The position numbers were made by a program, and so were the translations under genes. A stretch of 64,000 nt of DNA from CAZGXI01 sp964529715 (GTDB taxonomy: Bacteria > Chloroflexota > Anaerolineae > Aggregatilineales > Ch27), in the NCBI GenBank assembly GCA_964529715.1, contig CAZGXI010000003.1, forward strand, positions 117,389-181,388, given 5' to 3'. The notes under the pieces were generated by a model, which saw only the letters and a program-made list of their open reading frames with translations, searched no databases and was not told the DNA's origin. Shown here one piece after another: positions 51,121 through 58,787 of the stretch (position 1 is its first letter; the number at the start of each line of letters is the position of its first letter).

Positions 51121-53790
51121 ATGTCCGGATTCCGCTTTGAGCCGCTTTCGTTCCTCATCGGGTTTATCACGGCTTCTGTGCTGGCGTTTATCCTGTATCG
51201 CCTGCGCCATCGCATTGCCCGTGTGCGCGAGCAGGCCGCCGAACGCGCCGAGCGCGCCCGCCGCTTTGCCACTCGCGCCGCCGATGCCCGTTACCAGTTA
51301 GACCTGGTCGCCTACTGCCAGCAGTACACCATCGCAGGGCGGCGCGTAGGGCTAAGCGAGGTGCTGGTCGAGCCGCGCTTCGTGCGGGGCATCCAGCCTT
51401 ATGATGCCAGCGGCGAACGGCGGCTGACCGACGTGTTCCGCGTGATTCCACTCGTCCACGAATTCCCAGCCTCCTACGCACCGTACAACATCGAAACCAT
51501 CGGCATCGCCGACCTGGGCGCAGGCGACCGCCATCTGGCGCTGCTGGGCATCCAGGGCAGCGGTCGCAGCACAGCCCTGGCAGCAATTGCCCTGTGGGCC
51601 ATGAACCAGATCGACTTCGCGCAGGCGCAGGACCTCGTTCAGCAAAGCATCAACGAAGAAGAAGCGAAACTCTCCGACAAGGAACGTGCCGCCTGGCGCA
51701 AACGGCAAGCCGACATCCAGGCGCGGGCACTGGAGCAGATCAAGAAAGCCCAGGAACAGGCCGCTGAAGCGGTAGGCCAGGAAACCGCTCAGCGAGAAGT
51801 GATCGACCTGCGTCGCCTGATGCCCATCCTGGTGCACTTTAACGACATTGTTATCGACCCCGAAGCACAAGGCAGACTCGATCCGGCGGAGCCGCTCGTC
51901 CGCGCCATTCGACGCAACGTGCGCCGAATTACGGCCTTGAATGTGCCGCGTTACATCTACAACCGCCTGAACGCGGGCCAGGCATTGGTTCTGCTGGATG
52001 GGTTGGACGATCTGCCCGCCGAGCGGCAAATGGAAAAACTTGCCTGGCTGCGTCGCTTTATGGAGATTTACCCGGCATGCATGGTCGTCGTCGCCGGGCC
52101 GGCCATCGGACACACACCGTTGTTGCATCTGGGCTTCACACCGATCTTCCTACGTCCCTGGAACGACCTCACGACGCAATCCTATGCCCAAAAGTGGGCA
52201 GAAGCCTGGCCGCGCGTCGCCGGGACACGCCGTCGCCCTGCGCCGCCGCCGGACGAGAAGATCGTCGCCGATGTGGCCGCCGATACGCGCGGACTTAGGC
52301 CGCTGGACCTGACCCTGCGCATTTTGAACGCCTATACTTCCGGCGAGGTCACGTCGGGACGCCGGGGCTGGTATGATGACTTTATCAGGCGCAGTTTCCG
52401 GCTGAAAGCCGCCGAGGGCGACGAGGCGTTGGCGCAAGAGGCATTGCGCACCATCACGCAGGTTGCTGCCGAAAATCTGATCTCTGGGCCACTGTCCGCT
52501 GCCCGCCTGACGGAGATCGCTACAGCGGCTTTCCGGCGCGTGGAAGGGGAAGGCAAACAGCAAAAAGAAACATTCATCCTTCCAGTGGACGAATTTGTTA
52601 AGGCGCTGATCGGGCCATCAGGATTGATGGTCGGGCGGGTTGGCGGCACATACGATTTCCGTCACGTGTTGCTGGCAGCCTGTGTCGCCAGCAATGCTCT
52701 GCTTGACCCAGCAGGCCAACTGACGCTGGATCAGGCGGCCCTCGACCCGGCCTGGAAACATGCCATTTCTTTTGGCGTGGCGCTGGCCCCCGATCACATG
52801 GTCAATCGGGCGGTTGTGCAAAAGCTCTCCCAACCGCCGGACCTGCTATTTAACGACCTGTTCGATCTGGTTCACTGGTTGCCGGATGCGCCCGCCAATG
52901 CCCCCTGGCGCGGCGAGGTTTTCAAACGTCTGGCTGCCGCCCTGATCGCGCCATCGCAGTTCCCCACCCTACGCGAACGCGCCATGGCGGCCCTGGTCAC
53001 CACCAGGGATAAGAATATCCTGTTCATCCTGCGCCAGGCCATCCGCACGACCGACCCAGATGTGCGCCGCCTGGGATGCATCGGTCTGGGCTGCCTGGGC
53101 GAAGGTGAAGCCATTAAGGACCTGATGCCCATGCTGGAAGACGATGACCTGGATGTGCAACTCGCCGCCGGGCTGGCACTGGGGGCCATTGGCAGTGAAA
53201 AGGCACTAGAAGTCATGGTCGAGGGTCTGCTGAACGGCGAGGAAAAGCTGCGGCAGGCAGTTGCAGAAGCCCTGGCCGCCATTCCCGGCGAGGGCCACCA
53301 GTTGTTACACACGGCCATTCACTCCGAAGACATGATGGTACGGCGCGCCGCCGTCTTGGGCCTGGCGCGCGTCCAGACGCCCTGGGCGCTGGCCGACATG
53401 TATCGCGCCCTGCTAGAAGACCCTCAGTGGTATGTCCGTAGCGCCGCTGAACAGGCATTTGCTGAGGCGCAAAGCCCCACGCACGACGCAGCAGTGGCAC
53501 ATCCCCCCGTCGAAACCCTGGAATGGCTGGCAGATTGGGCCGCCGAGAAAGGACTGGAGGCTCCCACATCCGAAAACGCACACGCGCTACTGGGTCGTGT
53601 CCTGCAAGAAGGCGACCCTGCCTATAAAATCGCTTCGGCGCGCACACTGGGCATTCTGGGCTACCCGCTGGCAGCTAGGGTGCTATACCGTCTGCTGTGC
53701 GACGAAAACGAAGCGGTGCGCGCCGCTGCCTACGCAGCCCTGGCCGATCTGGAAACACAGTTTGGAGAACGACTGCCGGGCACGCAGTGA
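51121..53790 (+). CDS. Membrane-anchored NACHT-like protein with HEAT repeats
   Basis: 889 aa from an ATG with AAGGA 7 bases upstream. One N-terminal membrane helix (about 9-27), a basic coiled region, then a P-loop-like domain: LLGIQGSGRSTAL (about 141-153) in which the Walker Lys is R149, a charged helical insert (about 165-225), and a NACHT-type Walker B VLLDGLDDLP (290-299). HEAT-like repeats (about 630-880; RRLGCIGLGCLGEGEAIKDL) end the protein. NACHT/STAND proteins are signalling ATPases, but the Lys to Arg change may prevent hydrolysis. No effector domain is seen. Confidence 0.8.
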   Translation: MSGFRFEPLSFLIGFITASVLAFILYRLRHRIARVREQAAERAERARRFATRAADARYQLDLVAYCQQYTIAGRRVGLSEVLVEPRFVRGIQPYDASGERRLTDVFRVIPLVHEFPASYAPYNIETIGIADLGAGDRHLALLGIQGSGRSTALAAIALWAMNQIDFAQAQDLVQQSINEEEAKLSDKERAAWRKRQADIQARALEQIKKAQEQAAEAVGQETAQREVIDLRRLMPILVHFNDIVIDPEAQGRLDPAEPLVRAIRRNVRRITALNVPRYIYNRLNAGQALVLLDGLDDLPAERQMEKLAWLRRFMEIYPACMVVVAGPAIGHTPLLHLGFTPIFLRPWNDLTTQSYAQKWAEAWPRVAGTRRRPAPPPDEKIVADVAADTRGLRPLDLTLRILNAYTSGEVTSGRRGWYDDFIRRSFRLKAAEGDEALAQEALRTITQVAAENLISGPLSAARLTEIATAAFRRVEGEGKQQKETFILPVDEFVKALIGPSGLMVGRVGGTYDFRHVLLAACVASNALLDPAGQLTLDQAALDPAWKHAISFGVALAPDHMVNRAVVQKLSQPPDLLFNDLFDLVHWLPDAPANAPWRGEVFKRLAAALIAPSQFPTLRERAMAALVTTRDKNILFILRQAIRTTDPDVRRLGCIGLGCLGEGEAIKDLMPMLEDDDLDVQLAAGLALGAIGSEKALEVMVEGLLNGEEKLRQAVAEALAAIPGEGHQLLHTAIHSEDMMVRRAAVLGLARVQTPWALADMYRALLEDPQWYVRSAAEQAFAEAQSPTHDAAVAHPPVETLEWLADWAAEKGLEAPTSENAHALLGRVLQEGDPAYKIASARTLGILGYPLAARVLYRLLCDENEAVRAAAYAALADLETQFGERLPGTQ

Positions 53791-53821
53791 ACCCCCGCAA
53801 ACCTGACAAAAAGGAGATATG

Positions 53822-53867
53822 GCGGCAGCGGCGGAAGTTCACCCACCGCTGCCGCTTTGCTCCTTTT
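53822..53867. terminator. Bidirectional terminator between the HEAT and SH3b genes
   Basis: GCGGCAGCGG (53822-53831) pairs with CCGCTGCCGC (53846-53855). T-rich tails follow in both directions (TTTGCTCCTTTT on plus, CTCCTTTTTG on minus). It serves both convergent genes. Confidence 0.8.
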
Positions 53868-55614
53868 ACGGAGACGTGGGTGGCGTCGGCGGCATTCGAC
53901 ACAGAGCCTCGACACGCATCACGTTAAAGGGGTCGCCATCCCAGCGGAGCAGATACGCCCCATCCTGAGGCAATATTACATCCAGCGGCCCCGCCACTTG
54001 CCGATCCGGAAAAGCGACAAAGGCCACTGCCCCGATCTGCTCGCCAGCTTCCGTCAGCACCGACAACGTCTGCGCCGCCCCCTGGCTGGGCAGCGCGTGC
54101 TCGGCCACAACGCTGATCGTCGCGCCCTGCCGCCCGGAGAAGCGAACCATGCCGCCAGAAACATCCTCCCAGTTAAGCAGCAGCGCTTCGCAAGATTGGA
54201 GCGGAGGCGGCTCCAGAGCAGCAGGCAGGTCGCACGTCAAGGTGAATTCCACCGCCTCCCCAAGCGAAACAGCCTCGGCGATAATCGTGTAAATGCCCGT
54301 CCGTGAGGCGGACCAATCGCCCATCAAAGACGCAACACTACCCTGGCCAACAGGCACCTCGGCGATAACCTGTGCTGCTTCGCCGGGTGGCTGCACCAGC
54401 AGGCGCGTTCCGCCCTGAGGAGAGACGACCCTGACCCGGATCGGCTGTCCTGCGCTGGCCGCTACCCGCATCTGGGGCGCGCCGTTTAGCGGGAATTCGG
54501 AAGTCCAGGTCTGCGGAAGAGGACTACAAACCAGATCAGCTCCGACAGGCAAAACAGGAACGGTGCTCGCTTCAGGCGGCTCGATGGGATGAGGCAGCAA
54601 CGCCAGGGGCGCACGGGCAGCGTCAGCGGAGACGAATTCCAACGGCGGTCCCGGCACACTCTCAATGGCACCGTCGTGCAGCGGGACGCGCAACAGTTGC
54701 CCGTCCCGCGCCACGCGGGAGACGCCGCTCACTTCCAGCACAACCTGCCCCGCCAACACCTGCACCGCCAACAGGTCATCAGCGCCCGCCTGCAACAACA
54801 CCGTGCCATTGAGTCCCATCGTCATGCCGTTGATTCGCCAGGCGGCACCTTCTCCCTCGGACTGCACCAACAAGCCGCCGCGTGGCGCATCGGGACAGAG
54901 CGCAGATGAGAAGCCGCTTTCCAATCGCGCGCCTTGAAAATCCGGCGCGGGCAGCCCGCCGCTCAATTCGCCTGTTACTGGATCGATAACTACCATCGCC
55001 GCCGGACTGCAATCGCTTGGCGCAAGTTCTGCGTAGACCCAGGCAGGCTGATCGTTCCATACGATCTGCCACCAGGAGGAATCGGGCAAACGTGCGGTGA
55101 TGAGGGCAGACTCGTTCACCAAAAGCTGACCGAGGATCGCCGCATTGGTATTCGGTTCGGCGCGGATGTTAACCGTGCCGATAGACGTGGCCCGGCAAAC
55201 CGGCGGGACAGGTTGTCCGGGTTCGTTCCACAGGGTCGCGCCGCCGTAGAGCACAGCAAACAGTGAGTTCCCGCCCATCCCTGGCACGCGCAGCGACACG
55301 ACACTCCAAGACTGCTCCCCAGACGGAGAAACCGCTAATGCCGTGATACCCGACAGTCCTTGCAGCGAAGCCGACGACGGCGGCGTTGCCGCAGCCCCGA
55401 ACTCCGGCGACGCCGTGATCATGCCGTAGCCCGTGCAGGCGGTTCCAGGGGACAGGTTGGTGCAGCTCTCACCCGTAGCGGCAACCGCCTGCTCCACCTG
55501 TACCGCACAGGCGCCGCCTTCCTGCGCCCGGCTGACCGAACCGCCGGGGATGGCGGACAACAGCCCCAAGCAAATCAACAGAGCCGCTAAGCCCTGCCAG
55601 CATGTTCTTCGCAT
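53866..55614 (-). CDS. Secreted protein with bacterial SH3 domain
   Basis: 582 aa from an ATG with GGAG 8 bases upstream; a longer frame to 55815 would run through the structured leader and has no signal at its start. Signal peptide 1-30. An SH3b domain (about 145-198; VNIRAEPNTNAAILGQLL and WWQIVWNDQPAWVYAEL) is followed by a cysteine-poor beta-rich region of about 380 residues. SH3b domains often bind peptidoglycan, so a wall-associated role is inferred. The leader carries a structured repeat shared with ftsK. Confidence 0.75.
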   Translation of the reverse strand: MRRTCWQGLAALLICLGLLSAIPGGSVSRAQEGGACAVQVEQAVAATGESCTNLSPGTACTGYGMITASPEFGAAATPPSSASLQGLSGITALAVSPSGEQSWSVVSLRVPGMGGNSLFAVLYGGATLWNEPGQPVPPVCRATSIGTVNIRAEPNTNAAILGQLLVNESALITARLPDSSWWQIVWNDQPAWVYAELAPSDCSPAAMVVIDPVTGELSGGLPAPDFQGARLESGFSSALCPDAPRGGLLVQSEGEGAAWRINGMTMGLNGTVLLQAGADDLLAVQVLAGQVVLEVSGVSRVARDGQLLRVPLHDGAIESVPGPPLEFVSADAARAPLALLPHPIEPPEASTVPVLPVGADLVCSPLPQTWTSEFPLNGAPQMRVAASAGQPIRVRVVSPQGGTRLLVQPPGEAAQVIAEVPVGQGSVASLMGDWSASRTGIYTIIAEAVSLGEAVEFTLTCDLPAALEPPPLQSCEALLLNWEDVSGGMVRFSGRQGATISVVAEHALPSQGAAQTLSVLTEAGEQIGAVAFVAFPDRQVAGPLDVILPQDGAYLLRWDGDPFNVMRVEALCRMPPTPPTSP

Positions 55615-55634
55615 TCTGGCAACTCCACAGGGTT

Positions 55635-55719
55635 CATAAGAATCGGTGCAGGAGACCGTCGCCTCACTTGCCCAGAACGCAAGTGCAAGGTCAGGCGGCA
55701 AAGGAAGAAGGCGACAGTC
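55635..55719 (-). repeat. Structured leader repeat, copy A (upstream of SH3b gene)
   Basis: On the plus strand CATAAGAAT is followed by GACCGTCGCCT (55654-55664) and, 44 bases on, its near-perfect inverse AGGCGACAGTC (55709-55719). A 7-bp hairpin CACTTGC/GCAAGTG sits between. The first 30 bases match the element before ftsK at 24 of 30 positions. It ends 20 bases before the SH3b start codon. Confidence 0.5.
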
Positions 55720-55729
55720 ATTGACACAA

Positions 55730-55753
55730 GACGGCAGGCTTTCACCTGCCGTC
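55730..55753 (-). terminator. Hairpin after the lipoprotein gene
   Basis: GACGGCAGG and CCTGCCGTC pair perfectly (9 bp, loop of 6) 27 bases past the stop at 55781. The tail on the minus strand is TTGTGTC, weakly T-rich, so termination is plausible. Confidence 0.5.
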
Positions 55754-55780
55754 CACAAGGGCTTCCCTTCAATATGCTGC

Positions 55781-56614
55781 TTACTGTGAATTCGACGCCG
55801 CTGGAGTCTCCGCAAATACCGGGGTCGGACTGGCAGTGGACAGAACCTCGGCCTCTTGAGGGCACTGGAAGACCCGGACAGTGTTGCTGTGGTAGATATA
55901 ATTCTGCTGTCCCACCCGCAACACGATCCGATAACCCATCGTCGGGTCCGGCAGGATGTCCTGACCGTCTAGGGGGCAACCCAGGCTGGTATCCGGCCAT
56001 TCGTAGAGCGTCACATCGACCAGGAACACCCGTCGCTGAGGCAGATCGAGGCGCTCAGCGAGGTCACGCCGGGCCAAGTCGATCAGTGCATCGAGGATTG
56101 GGTCTAGGATGATCGGCTCGCCCTGGACCACATCTGCACGTTCACCCTCACAGAGACGAAAACGGAGGCCGGCATCGGTATGATAATCGTAAGTGCGCCC
56201 CTGATATTCCAGGATAATCCGGTAGCCCTCAACCCCCGCTTCACTCGGCTGTTCTTCCACGGTAATCTCTTCGGTACAGCCCAGGCCCGCATCCGGCCAG
56301 ACGACCGTCTCGACCGATTGCAGTAAGATCGCGTCGGTGGCGATGTCCAACGTCCGGGCCAGGTCCGCCATTACCAACCCGACTAACGTCTGTGCCTGCG
56401 CCGGGATCACCACGACAGGCGCATCCGTCGCCAGTACATCTGCCGGGCCGGGCAAAGGTGGCTGCGTGGCCGTCGCCGTGAGCAGTACAGGCGTTGCAGT
56501 GGCGGTTGAAGGCACAAGCGGCTGCGTCGGCAACATCGTTTGTGGCGGTGCAGTACAGCCGGCCAGCAGCAGCAACGCGCCGATGACGCTGATCGCCCCT
56601 CGCCGCATGATCAT
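55781..56614 (-). CDS. Lipoprotein with a duplicated W-PD-LGC domain
   Basis: 277 aa. Lipobox LLAGC with Cys at 20, then a Thr/Pro linker (30-65). Two copies of one domain of about 80 residues follow: copy 1 (76-155) with W106-P-D-A-G-L-G-C113, YRIILEYQG, YDYH and C155; copy 2 (176-251) with W206-P-D-T-S-L-G-C213, YRIVLRVG, YIYH and C251. Each copy has one Cys pair, likely a disulfide outside the membrane. I know no function. The start overlaps the yggU stop (ATGA). Confidence 0.75.
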   Translation of the reverse strand: MIMRRGAISVIGALLLLAGCTAPPQTMLPTQPLVPSTATATPVLLTATATQPPLPGPADVLATDAPVVVIPAQAQTLVGLVMADLARTLDIATDAILLQSVETVVWPDAGLGCTEEITVEEQPSEAGVEGYRIILEYQGRTYDYHTDAGLRFRLCEGERADVVQGEPIILDPILDALIDLARRDLAERLDLPQRRVFLVDVTLYEWPDTSLGCPLDGQDILPDPTMGYRIVLRVGQQNYIYHSNTVRVFQCPQEAEVLSTASPTPVFAETPAASNSQ

Positions 56615-56919
56615 TCTGCCGAGTCGGTCGCCAGGCGTTCCTCAAGGGCGCGTGGATCGATCCCTTCTACGCTGATCAGTTTATCGCGGCTGTTGGCCCC
56701 TGCGACGATCTCGATGCTTTCCACCGGGACCTGGAGGCGTTGGGCCAGAAAATCCAGCAATTGCTTGTTGGCCTGTCCCTCCGCCGGAGACGCCGTGAGG
56801 CGAATCTTGAGCGCGCCGTCATCCTGAACTCCGGCGATCTCGGTGCGCGCCGCGCGCGTCACCACCCGCACGGTGAAGGCCGCACCGCCGACGGCATCTT
56901 TAATCTCGAACTTGCGCAT
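56611..56919 (-). CDS. yggU: YggU family protein (DUF167)
   Basis: 102 aa small alpha/beta protein. The DUF167 core LKIRLTASPAEGQANKQLLDFLAQRL, followed by VEIVAGANSRDKLISV, is unmistakable. Function is not established. It is commonly found beside yggT and yggS, as here (14-base gap to yggT). The last four bases overlap the lipoprotein start. Confidence 0.9.
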   Translation of the reverse strand: MRKFEIKDAVGGAAFTVRVVTRAARTEIAGVQDDGALKIRLTASPAEGQANKQLLDFLAQRLQVPVESIEIVAGANSRDKLISVEGIDPRALEERLATDSAE

Positions 56920-56933
56920 AGCCTTTGCCCTTT

Positions 56934-57185
56934 CTAAATAACGGACACGATGACGGTGAGCAAGACCTGAATCAGTAGAAGCGCTATCAGCGGGCTGAAG
57001 TCGATTCCCATCGTCTGGGGAAGCGCGCGCCGGATCGGATCAAGCACCGGCTCGGTGATCTGGTACAAAAACCGCACGACCGGATTATATGGATCGACGC
57101 GCACCCAACTGATCAGCACGCGCACTAGCAGTGCGAGTTCATACAGGCGCACCAACAAAACCAGCAATCCCACAACTGAATCCAC
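56934..57185 (-). CDS. yggT: YggT family membrane protein
   Basis: 83 aa with two membrane segments (about 4-24 and 63-82). The family motif LISWVRVDPYNPVVRFLYQITEPVLDPIRR lies between them. YggT proteins act near the septum or in osmotic tolerance in some bacteria. It sits 5 bases after yggS and before yggU, the usual order next to division genes. Confidence 0.9.
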   Translation of the reverse strand: MDSVVGLLVLLVRLYELALLVRVLISWVRVDPYNPVVRFLYQITEPVLDPIRRALPQTMGIDFSPLIALLLIQVLLTVIVSVI

Positions 57186-57190
57186 AGCTC

Positions 57191-57943
57191 TTATCCTATC
57201 TCAACACGTCGCGGGCCAAAAATAGCCCGGCCTATCCGTACCAGGGTCGCGCCTTCGCTGATCGCCACTGTGTAATCGTCACTCATCCCCATACTAAGGT
57301 GATCCCAACGCGCCTGCGGAAAATCCTCGCGCAAAGCCTCTCGCAGGCGACGCAAACTCACAAACACTGGGCGCGCCAATTCAGGATCCTCCACCAGCGG
57401 CGCCACCGTCATCAGTCCGTGAATGCACAATCCTGGCATAGCAAGGATACTGCGAATATCGTTCCAAAGCGACTCGCGCACAGTCACACTTTGGTCCCAC
57501 TCGACAGCGGCCCAGCCGGATTTGCTCACCTCTCCGCCGACGTTCATCTCTAACAACACATCCAGCGTGCGGTTCGACTCCTGTGCCAGGCGAGATAGCT
57601 TCGCCGCCAGCTTGACGCTGTCTACCGAATGCACCAGGTCGAAGTGCGGAACCACCAAGCGAGCCTTGCGGCTCTGCACATGGCCAATCATGTGCCAGCG
57701 AACGGCCCCCCCCGGCGGCTGATGGGCGTCAACGGCGTCGATCTTACCAACAGCTTCTTCTGGCCGATTTTCGCCAAAATCGGTCAGGCCCGCCGCCATT
57801 GCCTCTAGGATTGTTTGCACCGGATGCGTCTTGGTCACGGCGACCAGCGTCACTTCGCCTGGCGAACGCCCTGCCGCCCTACACGCCTCTGCGATCTGTG
57901 CCTGCACCCGTGCCACACGCCCGGCCAGGGTCGCTTCTTCCAT
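57191..57943 (-). CDS. yggS: PLP homeostasis protein (YggS/PROSC family)
   Basis: 250 aa TIM-barrel PLP-binding protein. The PLP Lys is K38 in LVAVTKTHP. HMIGHVQSRKARLVVP and LSMGMSDDYTVAISEGATLVRIGRAIFG complete the site. It binds PLP without catalysis and balances vitamin B6 and amino-acid pools. The ATG at 57943 (GGGGA 9 bases upstream) is preferred over a GTG at 57958 that overlaps the previous stop and has its ribosome site too near. Confidence 0.94.
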   Translation of the reverse strand: MEEATLAGRVARVQAQIAEACRAAGRSPGEVTLVAVTKTHPVQTILEAMAAGLTDFGENRPEEAVGKIDAVDAHQPPGGAVRWHMIGHVQSRKARLVVPHFDLVHSVDSVKLAAKLSRLAQESNRTLDVLLEMNVGGEVSKSGWAAVEWDQSVTVRESLWNDIRSILAMPGLCIHGLMTVAPLVEDPELARPVFVSLRRLREALREDFPQARWDHLSMGMSDDYTVAISEGATLVRIGRAIFGPRRVEIG

Positions 57944-57957
57944 GTCACCAATCCCCA

Positions 57958-58761
57958 CTATCTCCCACGCAACGCCATCACCGCCCCAAAACGACCCGTC
58001 TGGCCCTGTTCAGCGCGGTGAGAAAAAAAGTCGTCGGTATGGCTGGCCGTGCAGATACCCGCCACTTCGACCTGCGCAATTCCTAACGCCTGCAAGGCGC
58101 GACGGTTAGCCTCCCACAGGTCTAAATAGAAGACCGAGTCATCGTCGGCGCGGCGAACCAGACCCTCCAGATCGCCAAACGCCTCGCGGAAGGCTGCTAC
58201 CACGTCAGCACCGACCTGATAACGCCCCGGCCCGATGCTGGGGCCAATCCCGGCCTGGATGTCTTGTGGGCGGCAAGCAAAGGAGTCAATCATCGTTCGT
58301 GCAACGTTTACTGCCGCGCCGAGCACCGTACCGCGCCAGCCCGCGTGCGCCATGCCGATCACCTGTTTGACCGGATCATAGAACAACACCGGCACACAGT
58401 CTGCAAAGCGCATCACCAGCGCCAGATGGGGGCGATCCGTCACCATACCGTCAGCTTGAGCCAGCCAGCCCTGTCCGTCTTTCATCGGGTCGGTAACGAT
58501 AACCGTTTCTGCGCTGTGCACCTGCCAGACGGTGCAAACCCGGCTGCCATCCACGCCGAGGGTCGCATACATTAACTCGCGGTTGCGCTGAACGGCCTGT
58601 GGATCGTCGCCGACGGTGCTGCCAACATTGAGCGACTCCCAGGGGGCAACACTGACCCCGCCTCGGCGCGTAAAAATGCCATGAACCAGGCCATTGTCCT
58701 CCGGCCACTGCTCAAACTGGTAGAACGCCGGCCCTCGATCAGCGATACGCCGCAACGGCAA
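57958..58761 (-). CDS. pgeF: Purine nucleoside phosphorylase / laccase-domain protein (YfiH/LACC1 family)
   Basis: 267 aa. The zinc-site residues are visible: His in WQVHSAET, Cys in RFADCVPVLF and His in MAHAGWRGTVLG. Family members phosphorylyse purine nucleosides or edit cytoplasmic peptidoglycan precursors (PgeF). The position with ftsK and yggST agrees with a wall-related role. The start is a TTG with AAGGAAAGG just upstream; no ATG is available near the family start. Gap to the GH31 gene is 26 bases. Confidence 0.88.
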   Translation of the reverse strand: MPLRRIADRGPAFYQFEQWPEDNGLVHGIFTRRGGVSVAPWESLNVGSTVGDDPQAVQRNRELMYATLGVDGSRVCTVWQVHSAETVIVTDPMKDGQGWLAQADGMVTDRPHLALVMRFADCVPVLFYDPVKQVIGMAHAGWRGTVLGAAVNVARTMIDSFACRPQDIQAGIGPSIGPGRYQVGADVVAAFREAFGDLEGLVRRADDDSVFYLDLWEANRRALQALGIAQVEVAGICTASHTDDFFSHRAEQGQTGRFGAVMALRGR

Positions 58762-58787
58762 TGATCCTTTCCTTCATCTGCCAATGG

